Assembly (NCBI RefSeq): GCF_000346465.2
Contig: NC_034012.1
Span: 8,788,294 to 8,852,293, forward strand
DNA: 64,000 nucleotides
Direction of reading: 5' to 3'
Origin: Prunus persica
Lineage: Eukaryota > Streptophyta > Magnoliopsida > Rosales > Rosaceae
Shown here in pieces: positions 1 to 12,465 of the stretch; position 1 is the stretch's first letter, and each line of letters opens with the position of its first letter. The translations under genes and the position numbers were made by a program. Under the pieces are notes generated by a model that worked only from the letters and a program-made list of their open reading frames with translations, searched no databases and was not told the DNA's origin.

Positions 1-1947
1 CTGGTCTCATCCTCTTCCCACCAGCACCAAAGATCTGCTCGGCTGCGGACATTAAGACAGGGTTTTCTGCGCCAACAATCTGAAAGAGCATCTTATTACA
101 AAGTGTCCTTTCCTCTTAAAATTGGTATAAACAGAAAATAAGGGCCTGATAATATAGATTCAACAGGCATTGGCCCTCGTATGTGCACTAATCTAATTGT
201 CTATGAATTATCAACCACATTACTTGTTTATCATACAGCAACACTGAACCAGAAGAAAACATGGAGCAAAGTAATGAAACATTACATTAGCATGATTGAT
301 TTTCTACCACTTGCTAAGTGAACTTAAATTATTTAAAAATAGTGTCATCGAAAAATGGCAAATCATTTAATGCTAAATGACCTTAGACATCAAGTCTATA
401 ACTCTTGATATGGTCTGTCTACCTCAACAAAATTCTATGAACATTTTTGGTATGACAAGGGCGCTAAAGTTTGACAGTGAGAAAATTGAAAAATTGACAT
501 TTCTAGCAAAGGATGATTGATAAGAAGTTTTACTGTACAACAAATTCATGACTGGAAACGTATTTCCATGAATGCAACTCAAACTCGTGAATCCAAACAC
601 CATCAGGTCAGACTGTCGCATGAATTTTTTCCTCAAAATCAGCTCACTTGGCAAATACAAGATTGGGACAAAGACAAGGATGATGATGATTTGGAAAAAT
701 AAGAACTGATAAATGGGATAAGGTGAGCAAGAAACAACAGGGTAAAGATTTATGTTGCCTACCCAAACAGCTGGATTAAGGCACTGCTCACCTCTGCGAT
801 TGGATATGTATGCTCAACTATAGCTGATAAGCGATCAAATGGATAAGAGCCTGATCTACATAGAATGGGAAGACATGGACAGAATAAGTGAACAAGGATG
901 CTATTCATACCTAAGGCCCAACAATGAGAAAGAACAGATAACCTCAAAATAAGCAAGACACTTCCACTTATTAGTACATTAAACGTAACAATTATGGCGT
1001 TAACAAGGTCCTATGTACCTTTAGAAGAGTTATTTGTCATGATACCAAAACATCAAGAAAGATACCAAATTTCCAGCTCCTAAATTAAGCACATCACAGA
1101 TATCGCAACTAGCAACAAGAACATTCACACACATATTGTTTCTTAGTCTAGTACTGCTTTCCGCATAGAAACATTACAAACTTTATTTCTATAGCTTCAC
1201 GGGAGAAGGTAAAAATGTGTTCTTTTTTCTAAAAAGGATGTCACTAACTACTACTCATACAAATATAGTAACTGACAGAAATGCCATCAAGCAGAAAAAA
1301 AAGATTGTTTAAAACTAAGCTCAGCCGGCACGAAGAAATGATTAGAAACTGTACAATACATAGCAATATTCTAGACCATAAATACCTCATAGCTATAATA
1401 TTACACAACACCAGGAATTTCAATAGGAGTACTTACTGACTGAAGATTTTGATTTAATGTCAGGAGGTCATCAGCAACCACTTCAAACAAATTTGTCAAC
1501 GAAACAGGCCTTCTTGAATCTTTGTTTAAATCCAAAACTTGTGGAAAACCTTGAGAAACACCAGAAACACCTGTAATGGTACAAACAAGAACCAAAACAA
1601 AACTTTAATTTGAAGCATTTGGTAGAAACAAAGCTCTACATTCAATTAACTAAAACTTCAACTTCAAACCAAAATCAAACTGTAGTCTTACTATTTAGCA
1701 GAGTCTCAGCTGTTTTCTTTGGTACTGGAGTCTCAGCTGTTTTCATTGAAGATACTCCACACCGAATTCGGTCCCGCCTACCACAAACCAATTTCCGAGC
1801 TCCATAACCTCTACAAATGCCCTTAGAACTTGCCTTTGTGTAATTCCTCACTGAAGAACGGTCCAACAAAGCATTGGAAGAACACCCACAAGCCACCAAA
1901 TCCAACACAGCTCTACCCTCAAGACTATGGCATGTCATTGACATCAT
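1..1947 (-). CDS. SPS1: Solanesyl diphosphate synthase, plastid type (5' part; gene runs off the left edge)
   Basis: Trans-long-chain prenyl diphosphate synthase that makes the C45 side chain of plastoquinone-9. I read three exons on the minus strand: 1947-1692, 1570-1437 and 79 to beyond base 1, all with GT-AG borders and consistent phase. Exon 1 encodes a transit-like N-terminus starting MMSMTCHSLEGRAVLDLVACG, which resembles Arabidopsis SPS1. Exon 2 holds SLTNLFEVVADDLLTLNQNL. Exon 3 opens with IVGAENPVLMSAAEQ and contains GAGGKRMRP, the conserved substrate-binding segment before the first Asp-rich motif, which lies outside the window. Two adjacent ATGs (1947 and 1944) are possible starts; I took the first by analogy. 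SPS2 or a mitochondrial homologue is the alternative, but the ACGC-type N-terminus favours SPS1. Confidence 0.88.
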
Positions 1948-3929
1948 TCTAAGCAATACCCAGAAACCAAAATGACCAAAACTCAAACTAAAACCAAAAA
2001 CCCAGAAGAGAAAATCAGCTCAATTTCTCATAAACCAAACACCAGCAACAAAATAGTCATTAAGACAGTTGTGGGAATTGTAGGAAACTCTGGAAAAGAA
2101 TCAACTGAGGCCACTGGGTGGGAAGCTTCTGTTTTAGCATGGAGCACAAGTTGGAATTAGAATTGAGTGGATCCAAGAAGCCCACATGGAAGAAGAGTTC
2201 TCTTTGCTTCTTATCAGTTGGAGAGAGCGAGAGATATGAGTGACCCTCAGAAAAAGAGTTGGTCTTTGTATTGTGGGGTGAAGTTTAAAAGGCTCAACTC
2301 AAAGAGGAAGGGAAGTCCTTTGGCTTGGCTTATCTATGGTTGCAAATGAATGTTTGTCCTTGGAGTTTTCAAGTTTGTTGGTCAAATGAGAGCCAGAAAC
2401 CATTTCCCTCTAAACGACGACTGGTTGTCATGACTATTAGATTTTCCACCAATCAGATCTTTCTTTATATCGTGTGATTTGTTTTGTTCTTTAGCAATTC
2501 TTACCTTGTATAATAGATTATTGCACAATTTTCGTTTATATTGTGAGGGTGGGGAGTCACAAACGTGATTTGTGAACTTCAAATCATTTTCATACAAATT
2601 TTAACTCAAATAATTCTTCTATCTTAAGAATATTTAGTGAAATTATTAATTTATCTTTTTATTTTTAAATCATTTTTGTTTGGTCGATTTAATTTTATTC
2701 TTTCGGCCAAAGTGGCCCAAAAGAATAAATGACTTGATAATGAAATGTGATCGAGTTAAATCTAAATAGAATGCCAACTGATACATGCCAGTGCCACTAA
2801 CATTAACGTGATAGTTATGCAGCTAATGTATTCTAACCTAGTAAAAAATTAGTCTTAATTTGTAAACTAATAGTCTTATAGATTAATACACAGTACACTA
2901 ATGCAAGAAGTACACGCAAGTCCAAGGAAAAACAACCACAATGACACATATATTACAATGCTAATAACATCTGCCTAATTTCTTTGGCCAATAGAACCAG
3001 GTAAAGGTCAAATACATAATAGAATAGGTGACAGGTCCTGCCTCTGCCTATTCCTAATCTCTTGCCGCTCCCTCCACAGCACCTTACTTGATTGATGCAC
3101 GTGGCATTATATGTGTACCATATTCTTGTTCAATCAAATCATGAAGGCTTGAGAGTCATTCGCACATTAAAATTTTTGTACTACTCATAGTGTATTTCAA
3201 CCACGTGCCAGATGATTAATGGCTAGTTCTATGGGAGAAGCATCTATTGTTTGAGTTTTTAACTCTCTATGTTTTCATAGGATGCTATGCTTGTGTATAT
3301 GTTTATGGACTCCTCAAATATATTTTGGGAATTGTTATTGAATTTCATAAATGTCATAATGCACTTCTTTTAGAGTTTTACAAAAAGAGGAGGAGTTCAT
3401 GATGACTTTTTTGGTGTCTCAATAATAGCTCTGTAAAGTTATATGAAATGTATATTATTGGTTAGCGCATAATGTATTGGCCAAAATTTGGTTTTGTGTA
3501 CCCATCAAGAAGGGATAGAACCTCAGAGAGGCTCTGCTTTCCTATACCAGAAGTTTGAGCATGTGTTGCCATCATGTCGCCATTCACCTACAAGAGTTGT
3601 CACTTTGCTGACTGCAACCTTAGAAACTAGATTAAAGATCAAATAATTATTGCAATTTGATTTCTGCCCCTTTCATCTTAAGACAAACATCAAATAAGCA
3701 AACATTAAGTGCCAAGTTCCCTGCCTAACCTTATCCTTTTTTTGGCCCCAAATGGTATGGGACCATGGGATGCCCACACAATAATATATGCCCGGTTTAG
3801 ATGTGGAAGTAGGACAATGCGAAGAAAATGAAAAACAAAAAGCCTAAAGGATGCTGATCAGCTTGGGATACCTCTGAAAAATGCATGTGCTTTTCTTTTA
3901 CCCCCCTCCCTTTTTATTTTTTTCTACTT
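1948..3929. other. Upstream region of SPS and intergenic DNA
   Basis: The first 200-400 bases are probably SPS promoter and 5' leader. The rest is AT-rich intergenic DNA. I see no coding region with family resemblance and no clear transposon ends. Confidence 0.5.
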
Positions 3930-4036
3930 TTTTATATATATACAAGCGATATTAGAGAATGAGGAATCGAACTTAGAATCTCAAGTGCCATGTACCAAGG
4001 TAAATACTCTCGACCACTACTTGAGTTACAAACTTA
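3930..4036 (-). mobile_element. tRNA-derived SINE-like sequence
   Basis: On the minus strand an A-box-like TAACTCAAGTAGTGG (4028-4014) is followed about 40 bases later by a B-box-like AGTTCGATTCC (3973-3963), then an AT-rich tail. This is the layout of a tRNA-derived SINE head. It cannot fold as a functional tRNA acceptor stem. The borders are approximate. Confidence 0.5.
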
Positions 4037-4240
4037 TTGTTCCCCCTTTTTTTTAATTAAAAGAGAGCAAACATTTAAAATTTTATTGAATTGAGGTAAA
4101 CTGAAAATTTGACAGCCGTACCCATATTGCATATAGGGTAATACTGAATGCTAAATTCTACAAACAAACAGAATACACTCAAGAGTTTTTTTTCTTTTGT
4201 TTGGAAGAAGCACATGCATGCACTCTCTTGTACTGGGGAA

Positions 4241-5003
4241 TTATGCATATATACAGTCACCATAACCTGCAAATCAACACAAAAAGAAATGTTACACAAA
4301 AATGATATGGCATAATTCATTTACCATACCAGTAGAAATAGTTTTCATGAAATTATATAGGATCCAAATCAAATGAAATTATATGGTTTTCCATGAAAGA
4401 ACTTTGTAATGTTTCTCAAAACTTCCTTACTAAGAACTGTGACTTACTTGGATCAGTCATGACAATGAGGGCAGAGCCCCTAAAATCACAGTTCCACTGG
4501 TTGTTCCCCTTAGCTCGGTAGTATTGATTCATGGCTATAGAGGCATGATTGATGAGGTTATCTGGAGAGGAGCAGGGGCATCCCTTTCGAAGTATCTGGC
4601 AATCTACGTGAGAGCACGCGTAATTTAGATTCGCTAGAAGTGTTGCTTGGTCTGATGAAGGCTTTGCCACACACCAAGTTTTCTGCATTTCCACAACAGA
4701 AAGAAAAAAGGTCAGTTCAATGTAAATTATAGATTTGTATTTGAATTTCTATATTTCATACTTGAGGAACCTGATGTTACCTGTCCATTTACCATGAGCA
4801 ATGTTTCTGCAAAAGACAACAATAGATTTGTGATCAGAGGTAAAATTCTGCCAATGTGTAGGAATGCATTTAAAATATTGGGGGAGTTTGGATAAAGTTT
4901 AATGCAAGGAACCTGATATAATGTTGTAAGAAATCATGTGAAATAAAGTACCTGAAGTGAAGGACAAGAGCAGGAGCAACAGAGAGACAGCTGCTTTAGC
5001 CAT
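4241..5003 (-). CDS. Small secreted X8-domain (CBM43-like) protein
   Basis: Predicted secreted or cell-wall protein of about 112 aa that may bind beta-1,3-glucan, by family knowledge of X8/CBM43 modules. Four exons: 5003-4952, 4806-4781, 4682-4448 and 4266-4241, with GT-AG borders and matching phases. Exon 1 is a signal peptide (MAKAAVSLLLLLLSFTS). Exon 3 carries the X8 domain, beginning KTWCVAKP, with the spaced cysteines of the fold (NYACSHVDC, KGCPCSSP, WNCDFRGSA). The last exon adds SYGDCIYA and the stop. There is no Ser/Pro linker and no hydrophobic GPI tail, so it is the soluble short type rather than a plasmodesmal PDCB. The small 26-nt second exon supports the model because it is needed to hold the frame. 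In Arabidopsis an X8 gene lies next to SPS1 in the same order (recalled). Confidence 0.87.
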
Positions 5004-5575
5004 AGAGAGCTGTTATAGTACTAAGTTTTCCTACTGACTAGCTGTGCTGAAAGCCTGAAACCAAACTGATGATGAAGAAGAGTGATCTTTTGGGTCTCTG
5101 AGAAAAGAAACAGAGAGATGTGGGATTTAAAGTGAAGAAAAAGGCAAAGGTAACGGCTATTTTTCATTAACTGGAGTCGTCATCAGTGAGCCGTTTTGGA
5201 GTTTGGGATTCTTGGAATTCTATTGGAAAGTTTCAAAGACTGGAGCTTTTGAGGACATCCACGTGGAGTGACTTTGCGTCTCTCTCACATCATCACCCTC
5301 ATCATCAACATTGTCCTTTTATATCGCCTTTTACAGTGGCTTATTGGAGTGAGTGAGCAAACTAACTGATCGTTTCACTTACCACCGACTAATATTTTAC
5401 TATTTATGGACAAACTGTAGGTACTTTTTTTTAATTTTTAATTTTTTACTGCAGAGTGAAACAGAGTGCAGGCTAGCTGAAGCCGACCTTGCTCAACCTA
5501 TCAAAATCTTGTCTTTGAATTACCAAACAGTTTAATTGGGAAAAGGGTTTTCCTGGAAACACCAAAAATACAAAT
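5004..5575. promoter_or_regulatory. Shared upstream region of the divergent X8 and FAP1 genes
   Basis: 572 bases separate two divergent start codons, so both promoters and leaders must lie here. I could not place a convincing TATA box for either gene. The stretch is otherwise featureless apart from T-rich tracts. Confidence 0.5.
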
Positions 5576-8359
5576 ATGTTTGAAGCTCAAGCAATTTGCA
5601 CTCCAACAAGGCTCCAATTACCCTTTTTTACCAGAAACTGCATTTCCAGACCCAGAATTGGCTTTGTGGCTAGAATTTCAAATCCAAATGAACTGTTGTG
5701 CCAAACCCACTCTTGCTCTTTCTTGTCTCCTCCAGAGGACATTAGAACTCAGACCCGTTTCACATTCAATGCTTCCTCATCTTCAGGTAAATTCCTGTTA
5801 CCCATCAGCTTGCTGATTTCTCGTTTCATTTTTCTACAGGGTTGCTTTTCAATCTTGTGTTATATGAAGTTAAATGGTTTGTTATTGTGTTGTTTGAAAT
5901 TCAGCTGCCATGATGAGCAACTGATTTTGGACTATTTTCACTTTCTTTCCCTGTAATTCCGAATTGGGTTTTTGGGTTTTACCCCACCAGTTATGCAGAA
6001 CAAGAAATGCATCTTAAACTACTAGCTACATTTGCAAAGAACATATGTGATCCTCAAATGGTTTTGTTTTTCAAATGTTTATCAGATAAATAGTATGGCT
6101 GCAGAAAACCCTATGGCAAAAATCTTGTAAATGTGGTCAAAATTTTGGATAAAAAGCAATCAAGTTTCTGGCCGGAGAGTAGATAGATTTCTAAAAGCCG
6201 GTGGCTTTAGTCAATTATGTTATTATGGCTTACTATTAAACAAAATTTTATGTTAGAAACACTGAAGTCTAGCTACAAGAATTCTACTAGACTTGACGAA
6301 AGCTTTCCTTTCTGAAATTCTCAATAGCTAGGGGGGGGATAGAATTTAGAACACAGTATGATCATCAAGATAAGTTTTACTGGTGTAATGAAATTAAAGG
6401 AAGGTACTATAAAAACACTGGCTTTATGTGGGGAAACTTGACTCAAGATTAAGCTGCTATTATTGGACTTAATACATGCAAAGACCATGTTCTTTCTGAA
6501 TAAAACTTGACTTTGTCTTACTTTATCTGTATGGAACATGACACCCTGCAATTTTTTGGTTAAAGATGACACCATTTTTTGTAAATGTCATCAAGTTATA
6601 ATGAGATAATCTCACATATTTCGGTTCTCTAGATCGTACATTTGTATGTGGCATAATTGCACATATACATCTGTAGTGGGATCTTATTATATGGTGCTAC
6701 CAGTTACAATTCACAACTGCACAATGCGTTGTGTAATTGTGCCTGAGATATTGCAAAGCACAGAGAAGTTGAGGTCAAGGACACAACTTGAGCACTAAGT
6801 GAAAAATAATCTGGTTCATTCTTATTTTTTGTTGAAATTTGAGATAACTAAAAGAAGTAAAGATAAATAACTTTCTGTTAAGTTTGGATGGCAATGACAT
6901 TCGTTTACAATTACACTTACTATAAGATGCCTTGCCATGAAACTCTTTGTAGTGGTTCAATCAAATTGTGTTATCACTGGTATTCCCTATCATGTGAAGC
7001 TACTGTATGAAGTGTTGATTTGCAAGAATAAATGTGCTGTTCCTTTTTAATCACTTATTATTTTCTCTTTTGATTTTATTCCCTACAAAATCTGATGTGT
7101 TTGCCCTATGTAAACAAAACTACAGTTGGAAGTGCAGAATACATAGAGGAACCTGCTACCAAAGTGAGATTTCAGACATCTTTGAGCTTACCAGGTTGCT
7201 CGATTTCATTGTCGTTGCTTGGAACCGGTCAGTTGCTTCACTTAATACCAAAGTGTATCCATTCTAGAAAAAGAAAGATTGCCATTTGTTGAGTTTTGAT
7301 ACAAATAGTTATGATTAGAAATATTACAGTAGCTTTTCATCTATTAACGTAATATAACAGTTCTGTCACATAGTACCTACTACTTTTAACCACACCCATG
7401 TTTTTGTTAATCTTTTGAAGTTATGAGATTATAGTAGCTTTTCATCTAATGGCTGTGGTTCATGTAGCATATAACTTCAATGTTGGCAATGGTTGCAGGA
7501 TACAGGGAAAAAGTCTTTGCAATTATTGGCGTTAAAGTCTATGCTGCAGGGCTATATGTGAACCAGTCCATCTTAAATAGTTTGAATGCTTGGAAAGGTA
7601 GATCAGCTGCTGAGATTCAAGAGGATTCGTCATTGTTCAGCACCATTTTTCAATGTAATGATCATAAAACTTGTGCATCTTCCTTGCTGCACGCACACAC
7701 ACACAGGTTGCTAAAATTACTGTTCTTTAATTGCAGCTCCTCTGGAGAAATCATTACAGATTGTTCTGGTTAGAGATGTTGAAGGTAAAACTTTTTGGGA
7801 TGCCTTGAATGATGCTATCTCCCCAAGAATCAAATCACCCACTCCTGTTGATGAATCAGCACTGTCCACATTCCGTAGTATCTTCCAAGGGCAACCCCTT
7901 AAAAAGGGAACTTTCATATTTTTGACTTGGCCAGACCCTTCGAAAATGCTTGTAAGTTCTAATTTACAGGTCTACTCTATTTTTTTTTTCTAATGGCTAT
8001 CAACTATGCAGGCTTGTTGGTGTTCTATGTTTTCCCTTGTTTTTTTCTTGAATTTTCTTGGGACGCATTCTGATACTTTGTGTTTTTTGCTGGTTTGCAA
8101 AATTAAACCACCATTGTTATTGTTATGCTTTCTTATACTATTTTCTCAATTTTTTTACCTGCAAGCGTTCTTATCCGATAAGATTTATTGTGATACTTAG
8201 GTTTGCATCTCTGCTGATGGGCTTCCGTCTAGTGTGGATGCTGCAATAGAATCAGAAAATGTGGCTTTGGCTCTTTTCGATGTATTCTTTGGAGATACTC
8301 CAGTTTCTCCCTCCTTAAAATCATCCGTTGTGAATGGACTGGAATCAGTCCTCAAGTAG
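5576..8359 (+). CDS. FAP1: Fatty-acid-binding protein 1, chalcone-isomerase-like, plastid
   Basis: Non-catalytic or fatty-acid-binding member of the chalcone isomerase fold family (type III), which acts in plastid fatty-acid metabolism. Five exons: 5576-5786, 7126-7227, 7499-7654, 7737-7951 and 8201-8359, giving 280 aa with continuous phase. Exon 1 encodes a transit-peptide-like segment rich in Ser/Arg/Phe, starting [13 protein letters not shown]. Exon 2 begins [20 protein letters not shown], followed by LSLLGTG. Exon 3 gives [19 protein letters not shown], the core strand region. Exon 4 holds [20 protein letters not shown] and [10 protein letters not shown]. Exon 5 ends NGLESVLK and a stop. 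The match to Arabidopsis FAP1 (recalled At3g63170) runs through all conserved blocks. Exon 1 could be read in an overlapping frame from 5580, but only the frame from 5576 splices correctly. The 1.3 kb first intron carries nothing recognisable. Confidence 0.88.
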
Positions 8360-8486
8360 ATGACACAAGTTAGCTTTTTCCTTCTTCTTTTTTTGGAGAT
8401 ATGGTTTTATTCAACTGCTGTATGTCTGTCTATTTGTCACTTGAGCTGCTTAGCAAAAAAGAAAAAGGTTACTTGAGCTGTCATCT

Positions 8487-8651
8487 TTCTTCTATGTATC
8501 TGTTTATGTACCTACTTGACAAGGAAATTGATGTATAATCTAAAAGAAAATATTTTTCGGCCCTCTTTTGTAGGATATCTTCTTCTATGTATCTGTTTAT
8601 GTACCTACTTGACAAGGAAATTGATGTATAATCTAAAAGAAAATATTTTTC
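8487..8651 (+). repeat. 72-bp direct repeat, two copies (8487-8558 and 8580-8651)
   Basis: Two identical 72-base copies beginning TTCTTCTATGTATCTGTTTA are separated by 21 bases, so the offset is 93. They lie in the 3' flank of FAP1 and may be part of its 3' UTR or just downstream. Likely a recent local duplication. Confidence 0.85.
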
Positions 8652-9094
8652 TCACCTATTTATAAACTTGAGCCAGGTTGTTCGTTGTATCCTTATTGGC
8701 AAGTCTTTGATCTCGTCTTAAATTAATTATATGTCTAGTCTAGCAGTAAGCTTCAATTCTTTAAAGGAAAAAGTAATTGCTTGGACCTTATAACCTCTGG
8801 ATCCAATCATGTAATTATGGCATTAGAATTTGTTTATTGGCTTCTGCTGTGGCCAGGGTCTAGGGTGAGGGTAATCTCATTAGATTAAAGTACAATCTAC
8901 AACATAATTTAGTTACAGATAAAGGCCTGAAACAAAGAATTAATGTATGTTTCAATTACTCATCACTTCTGCATATCTGAGAGAAATGATGGAAGAAAGC
9001 TCTTGATAAGAAGGCTAGGAACACTTGAGGGCATAAACTGGTGTATAGAATCTATACATTGTCTAAAAGAAAGGAGATGCATTAATCATATGAT

Positions 9095-10702
9095 TTAAGT
9101 CTCTTTTACAACTTTGTTATTTTTTATCTCCTCAAGCATCTTGACAACCTCAACCATGGTAGGCCTCTTGGAAGGCTCTGGTTCAAGGCACATTAAAGCA
9201 ATACTAAAGGCATTGTTAATCTCATCGGTTGGACAACACCCTAAGTTACTGTCAATCACATACTCCTCCTTTTTGTCCTGAATAACTGCCTTCACCTGCA
9301 ACATCGTTAACCGATTGATTAGCAAGTAGATCAAGTACTGATCAATGATGAAAGCAATACTAGAGACTATTTTGTTGATTAACGAGTTGCCTGGGCACTA
9401 TATCTGAATTTGAACAAGAACAGATTGAAAATACCACAAGAACATGGAAACTTGGTGAAATTTTCCGAACATATCATTTAGCAAAAGAATGGCTGGGTTT
9501 ACTTACCCATGTCACAAGCTTTGTACCCTCCTCAATAAATGCTTCATCTGTAGGTTTCTTTCCAGTTAGAAGTTCTAATAAAACCACTCCAAAACTGTAA
9601 ACATCCCCTTTTGCTGTTGCTCTTCCTGTATCGAAATATTCTGCAGAACAAAATTTCCATCTTATACCAATACACCAGAAGGTAATTAAGCAGCATGTTA
9701 CTGAAAATATAATTAATAATTGGGTGGTAAGTACTGCAACTGTACCAGGAGCTAAGTATCCAAAAGTTCCAGCTACAAGTGTTGAAACATGAGTCTTATC
9801 TGGTTCCATCAAAGTGGCCAGCCCAAAGTCAGAAACTCTGGCCTCCATGTTTTGATCCAACAATATGTTGCTTGATTTAATATCTCTATGGATTATGTGA
9901 GGGATGCAATCATGATGAAGGTATGATATTCCTCTTGCAGTACCTAGTGCTATTTTGTATCTGGAAGGCCAATCCAAAAGCTTCTTCTCCATTGATCTTC
10001 CTGCATCAAAATTTACCAGATGATCAGACAATATAAAAGTTAAAACCATGGACTTTGCTTCACTATATAGTTATTTTTTAAATAATCAATTCAGAACTCA
10101 AGACTAAAACCTTGGCTTAACTAAATTTGAGATATCATACCTTGTAGGACTGCATCCAAACTTCCATTAGGCATCAAGTCATATATAAGAAGATTGTAGT
10201 TTGGAGCAGTGTAATATCCATGAAGGGTCACAATGTTGCGGTGCTTTATGTCCCCCATCGCTTCTAACTCTCTCTCGAAGCCTCGGTCTCTATCTGCACT
10301 TCCTCTGTTCAATCTTTTCACAGCAAAGGCTATGGACTCATTTACTGTCAGTTTATAAACTGTCCCATAGCCTCCAGAGCCAATGATGTCCTTGTTGCTC
10401 AACTTGAGTGTCTTCTTTAAGAATGTATCTGATTTGAGAGATTGCATTGCAGAAGCCCTAAACAAAACCATTTTCCCACCTGCACATGTACAATACATTA
10501 ATTAGCACACTTCTCTTCCCTTTTCAACAAGCAAAATACTTTACATGCAAAATCTCAACCATATACCAGAGACGCCATCTTCAAAAACCAACTTCTTTCT
10601 CTTCCATCGCCTATAGATGAGGACTGAAATAACAATCTTTGATATCACAAAAGCAATACAGCATATGGTTATGTAGAATGCTAGAACCAAAGTCTTTCCC
10701 AT
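9095..10702 (-). CDS. Receptor-like Ser/Thr kinase with no extracellular domain (At1g78530-like)
   Basis: Membrane-anchored protein kinase of LRR-RLK ancestry that lacks LRRs, 354 aa. Five exons: 10702-10567, 10479-10141, 10000-9746, 9640-9507 and 9295-9095, all GT-AG and in phase. Residues about 5-30 form one transmembrane segment, followed by a basic stop-transfer run (RRWKRKK). The kinase domain has the Gly loop GSGGYGTVY (79-87), Lys100 in FAVKRL, the catalytic [13 protein letters not shown] and APEY motifs, so it is an intact RD kinase. The start is the ATG at 10702; an in-frame GTG at 10741 was not used. The protein is collinear with Arabidopsis At1g78530 as remembered, including its very short N-terminus. 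Its ligand or co-receptor cannot be read from sequence. It lies in convergent orientation to FAP1. Confidence 0.9.
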
Positions 10703-11404
10703 TTTCGATTCTCTACAAATCGACGAGGGGATTTCGGGCACTTTCAGCTTGGTAGGGGGTAGTTTTCTTTCACAAAGAACTACACCAAGGAAATAATTTG
10801 GAGAAATTGTTTAGCAGAAGTTTGCTTTGTCTGAAACCAAAGTTTATTGATATATGTTCATGTGCAAATGGAGAGGACAAAGTCTAAAGAGCATGATAGA
10901 TCTAAAAAGTCTAAGATGAGCATCAACACTTTATAATATCAATACAGGGCTACAAAGCAACTTTCTAATCAAACAGAAACAAAGTGCTGTTGGATCATTG
11001 AAAATTTGACACATATTTGTAAGCGCTTGATAGCGGAAGGGAAAGGCGGCCAAGTACACTTTTTGTCTCTCTAATGAATTCACATTTTACTTAAAGGCTG
11101 CAACCAGAAAGAACATACTCGATACTTTAATTTTATAGCCTTCACATTTCTTTTTGCTTTGGTTGCGGAAAGAAAATCAAATGTGTGTCAAGTAGTGTGT
11201 ATGCATCACGTGAAATTCAAGCTGTGACCATATATTTCTACACCACCTGTCCTTTGCCATTTATGTCGGTTCTCAAAATTCACACACCAAAACAGGACTG
11301 CCCTTTTTGGGATGAGAATTGAAAATACAGCCGTGAACTGTGAAGGCAATGGGCTTGATTTCATTCATGGTCAGGGACCCCACAGATTTGGATAAATGGA
11401 TTAA
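10703..11404. other. Upstream region of the kinase gene; otherwise no gene seen
   Basis: Presumed promoter and leader of the receptor-like kinase near 10.7-11.0 kb. The remainder is AT-rich DNA with no coding similarity that I can recognise. Confidence 0.45.
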
Positions 11405-11562
11405 AATATTCTTTTTTTTTTCTTTTTTTTTGACAAAGTTAGCGAGGAGGTTTAGGGGGTTTCTCTCACCCACATTGTTAAGGTATCATGTAGATTCGAA
11501 TCTGTGACCACTGGTCTGCAAGTTAAGGTCAATTTTTCACTCGGCTAGACCTCGTTGGCTTA
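11405..11562 (-). mobile_element. tRNA-derived SINE-like sequence (Au-SINE style)
   Basis: On the minus strand an A-box-like GGTCTAGCCGAGTG (near 11550-11537) and a B-box-like AGATTCGAATCT (11503-11492) are spaced as in Pol III promoters. The body then runs to a T-rich stretch near 11410. The layout fits the Au-type SINEs of angiosperms. Borders are approximate. Confidence 0.6.
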
Positions 11563-12090
11563 AAATACTCATTATTAAGTCAACTTTTTATCAAGGAATA
11601 ATGATTATCCACCGAAAACTTTCTTTTGAATTTAACATTTTCACGTAGTGTTCTACAATATAAAAATGAATGCGATGATACAAGTGAGCGATGGATTTTT
11701 ACTTTACAATATAGCATTATTAATACATATTAATATAAATTGATTGATAACACTCACTACTTATTGTTTGACAGGGAAAAAGAAATGTAAGTTCTTGTCT
11801 AGTTATTCAATCCAACTTCGTGGACTCATAAAATTCATTTTGGGTACCTTGGATAAATTAGGTTAGCTTTATTGCGTACATAAACATTAAGCTGGCCTTG
11901 TCTTCATCCAAACATCTCCCAACCCAATCAAGAGGAAACTCAAACTCAAGATATCCCAAATGTAAACCATGGCCAAGTGGGAAATAGATTGGATTAAATC
12001 TCAATTTGATAGGCAGATTAATGCTAGCATTACATTGTATCTAGACTAGTAGCATTATTAATCACTGACACTAGATACCAAAAACATTTA

Positions 12091-12420
12091 TTAAACTGAG
12101 CAGAATAGGGAGGAAACAGAAAAAGGGAACTGGTTTGGTGAGGCATATTCAAAAGAGACAGTTGCACCAGTGGCAATGGGGATCCCATTATTAACAAGGC
12201 ACTCATTGTTGCCCAAGGGCCTCAATATTTGAGGGCGTATGAGTCTCTCAGAATGAAAAGAGCCACAACTCAGATGGATTTGCCCAATTCTGCATCCACT
12301 TGGGCACTCATTCAGAATTTGAACCTGGAAAACTTGGCTACCTCAAGGAACTGTTTCGAACACTCCGCCGCGTTGGCATCGGGCACGATCCTTTCTACAA
12401 TGTCACCACAAATTCGAGAT
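12091..12420 (-). pseudogene. TPD1-like secreted cysteine-rich protein gene, broken
   Basis: The minus strand from about 12342 to the stop at 12091-12093 reads as one open segment: GSQVFQVQILNECPSGC, then IGQIHLSCGSF, SERLIRPQILRPLGNNECLV and VSFEYASPNQFPFSVSSLFC. This order (EILN-C-SGC, IHVSCG-F, hydrophobic NP--F, CLVN-G, LSFQYA, SV-S--C) is that of the TAPETUM DETERMINANT1 family, whose founder is a secreted anther cell-fate ligand. Upstream the same frame continues as QRGGVFETVP but is cut by TGA (12343-12345) just before GSQVF, and again further 5'. No signal peptide was found, so the N-terminus is lost, or an unrecognised intron splits it. The short duplicated 35-base stretch near 12380-12465 may mark the damage. 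Confidence 0.6.
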
Positions 12421-12465
12421 TATCCTTCTTGCAATGTTCACCGCAAGTTCAAGATTAATAAACAT

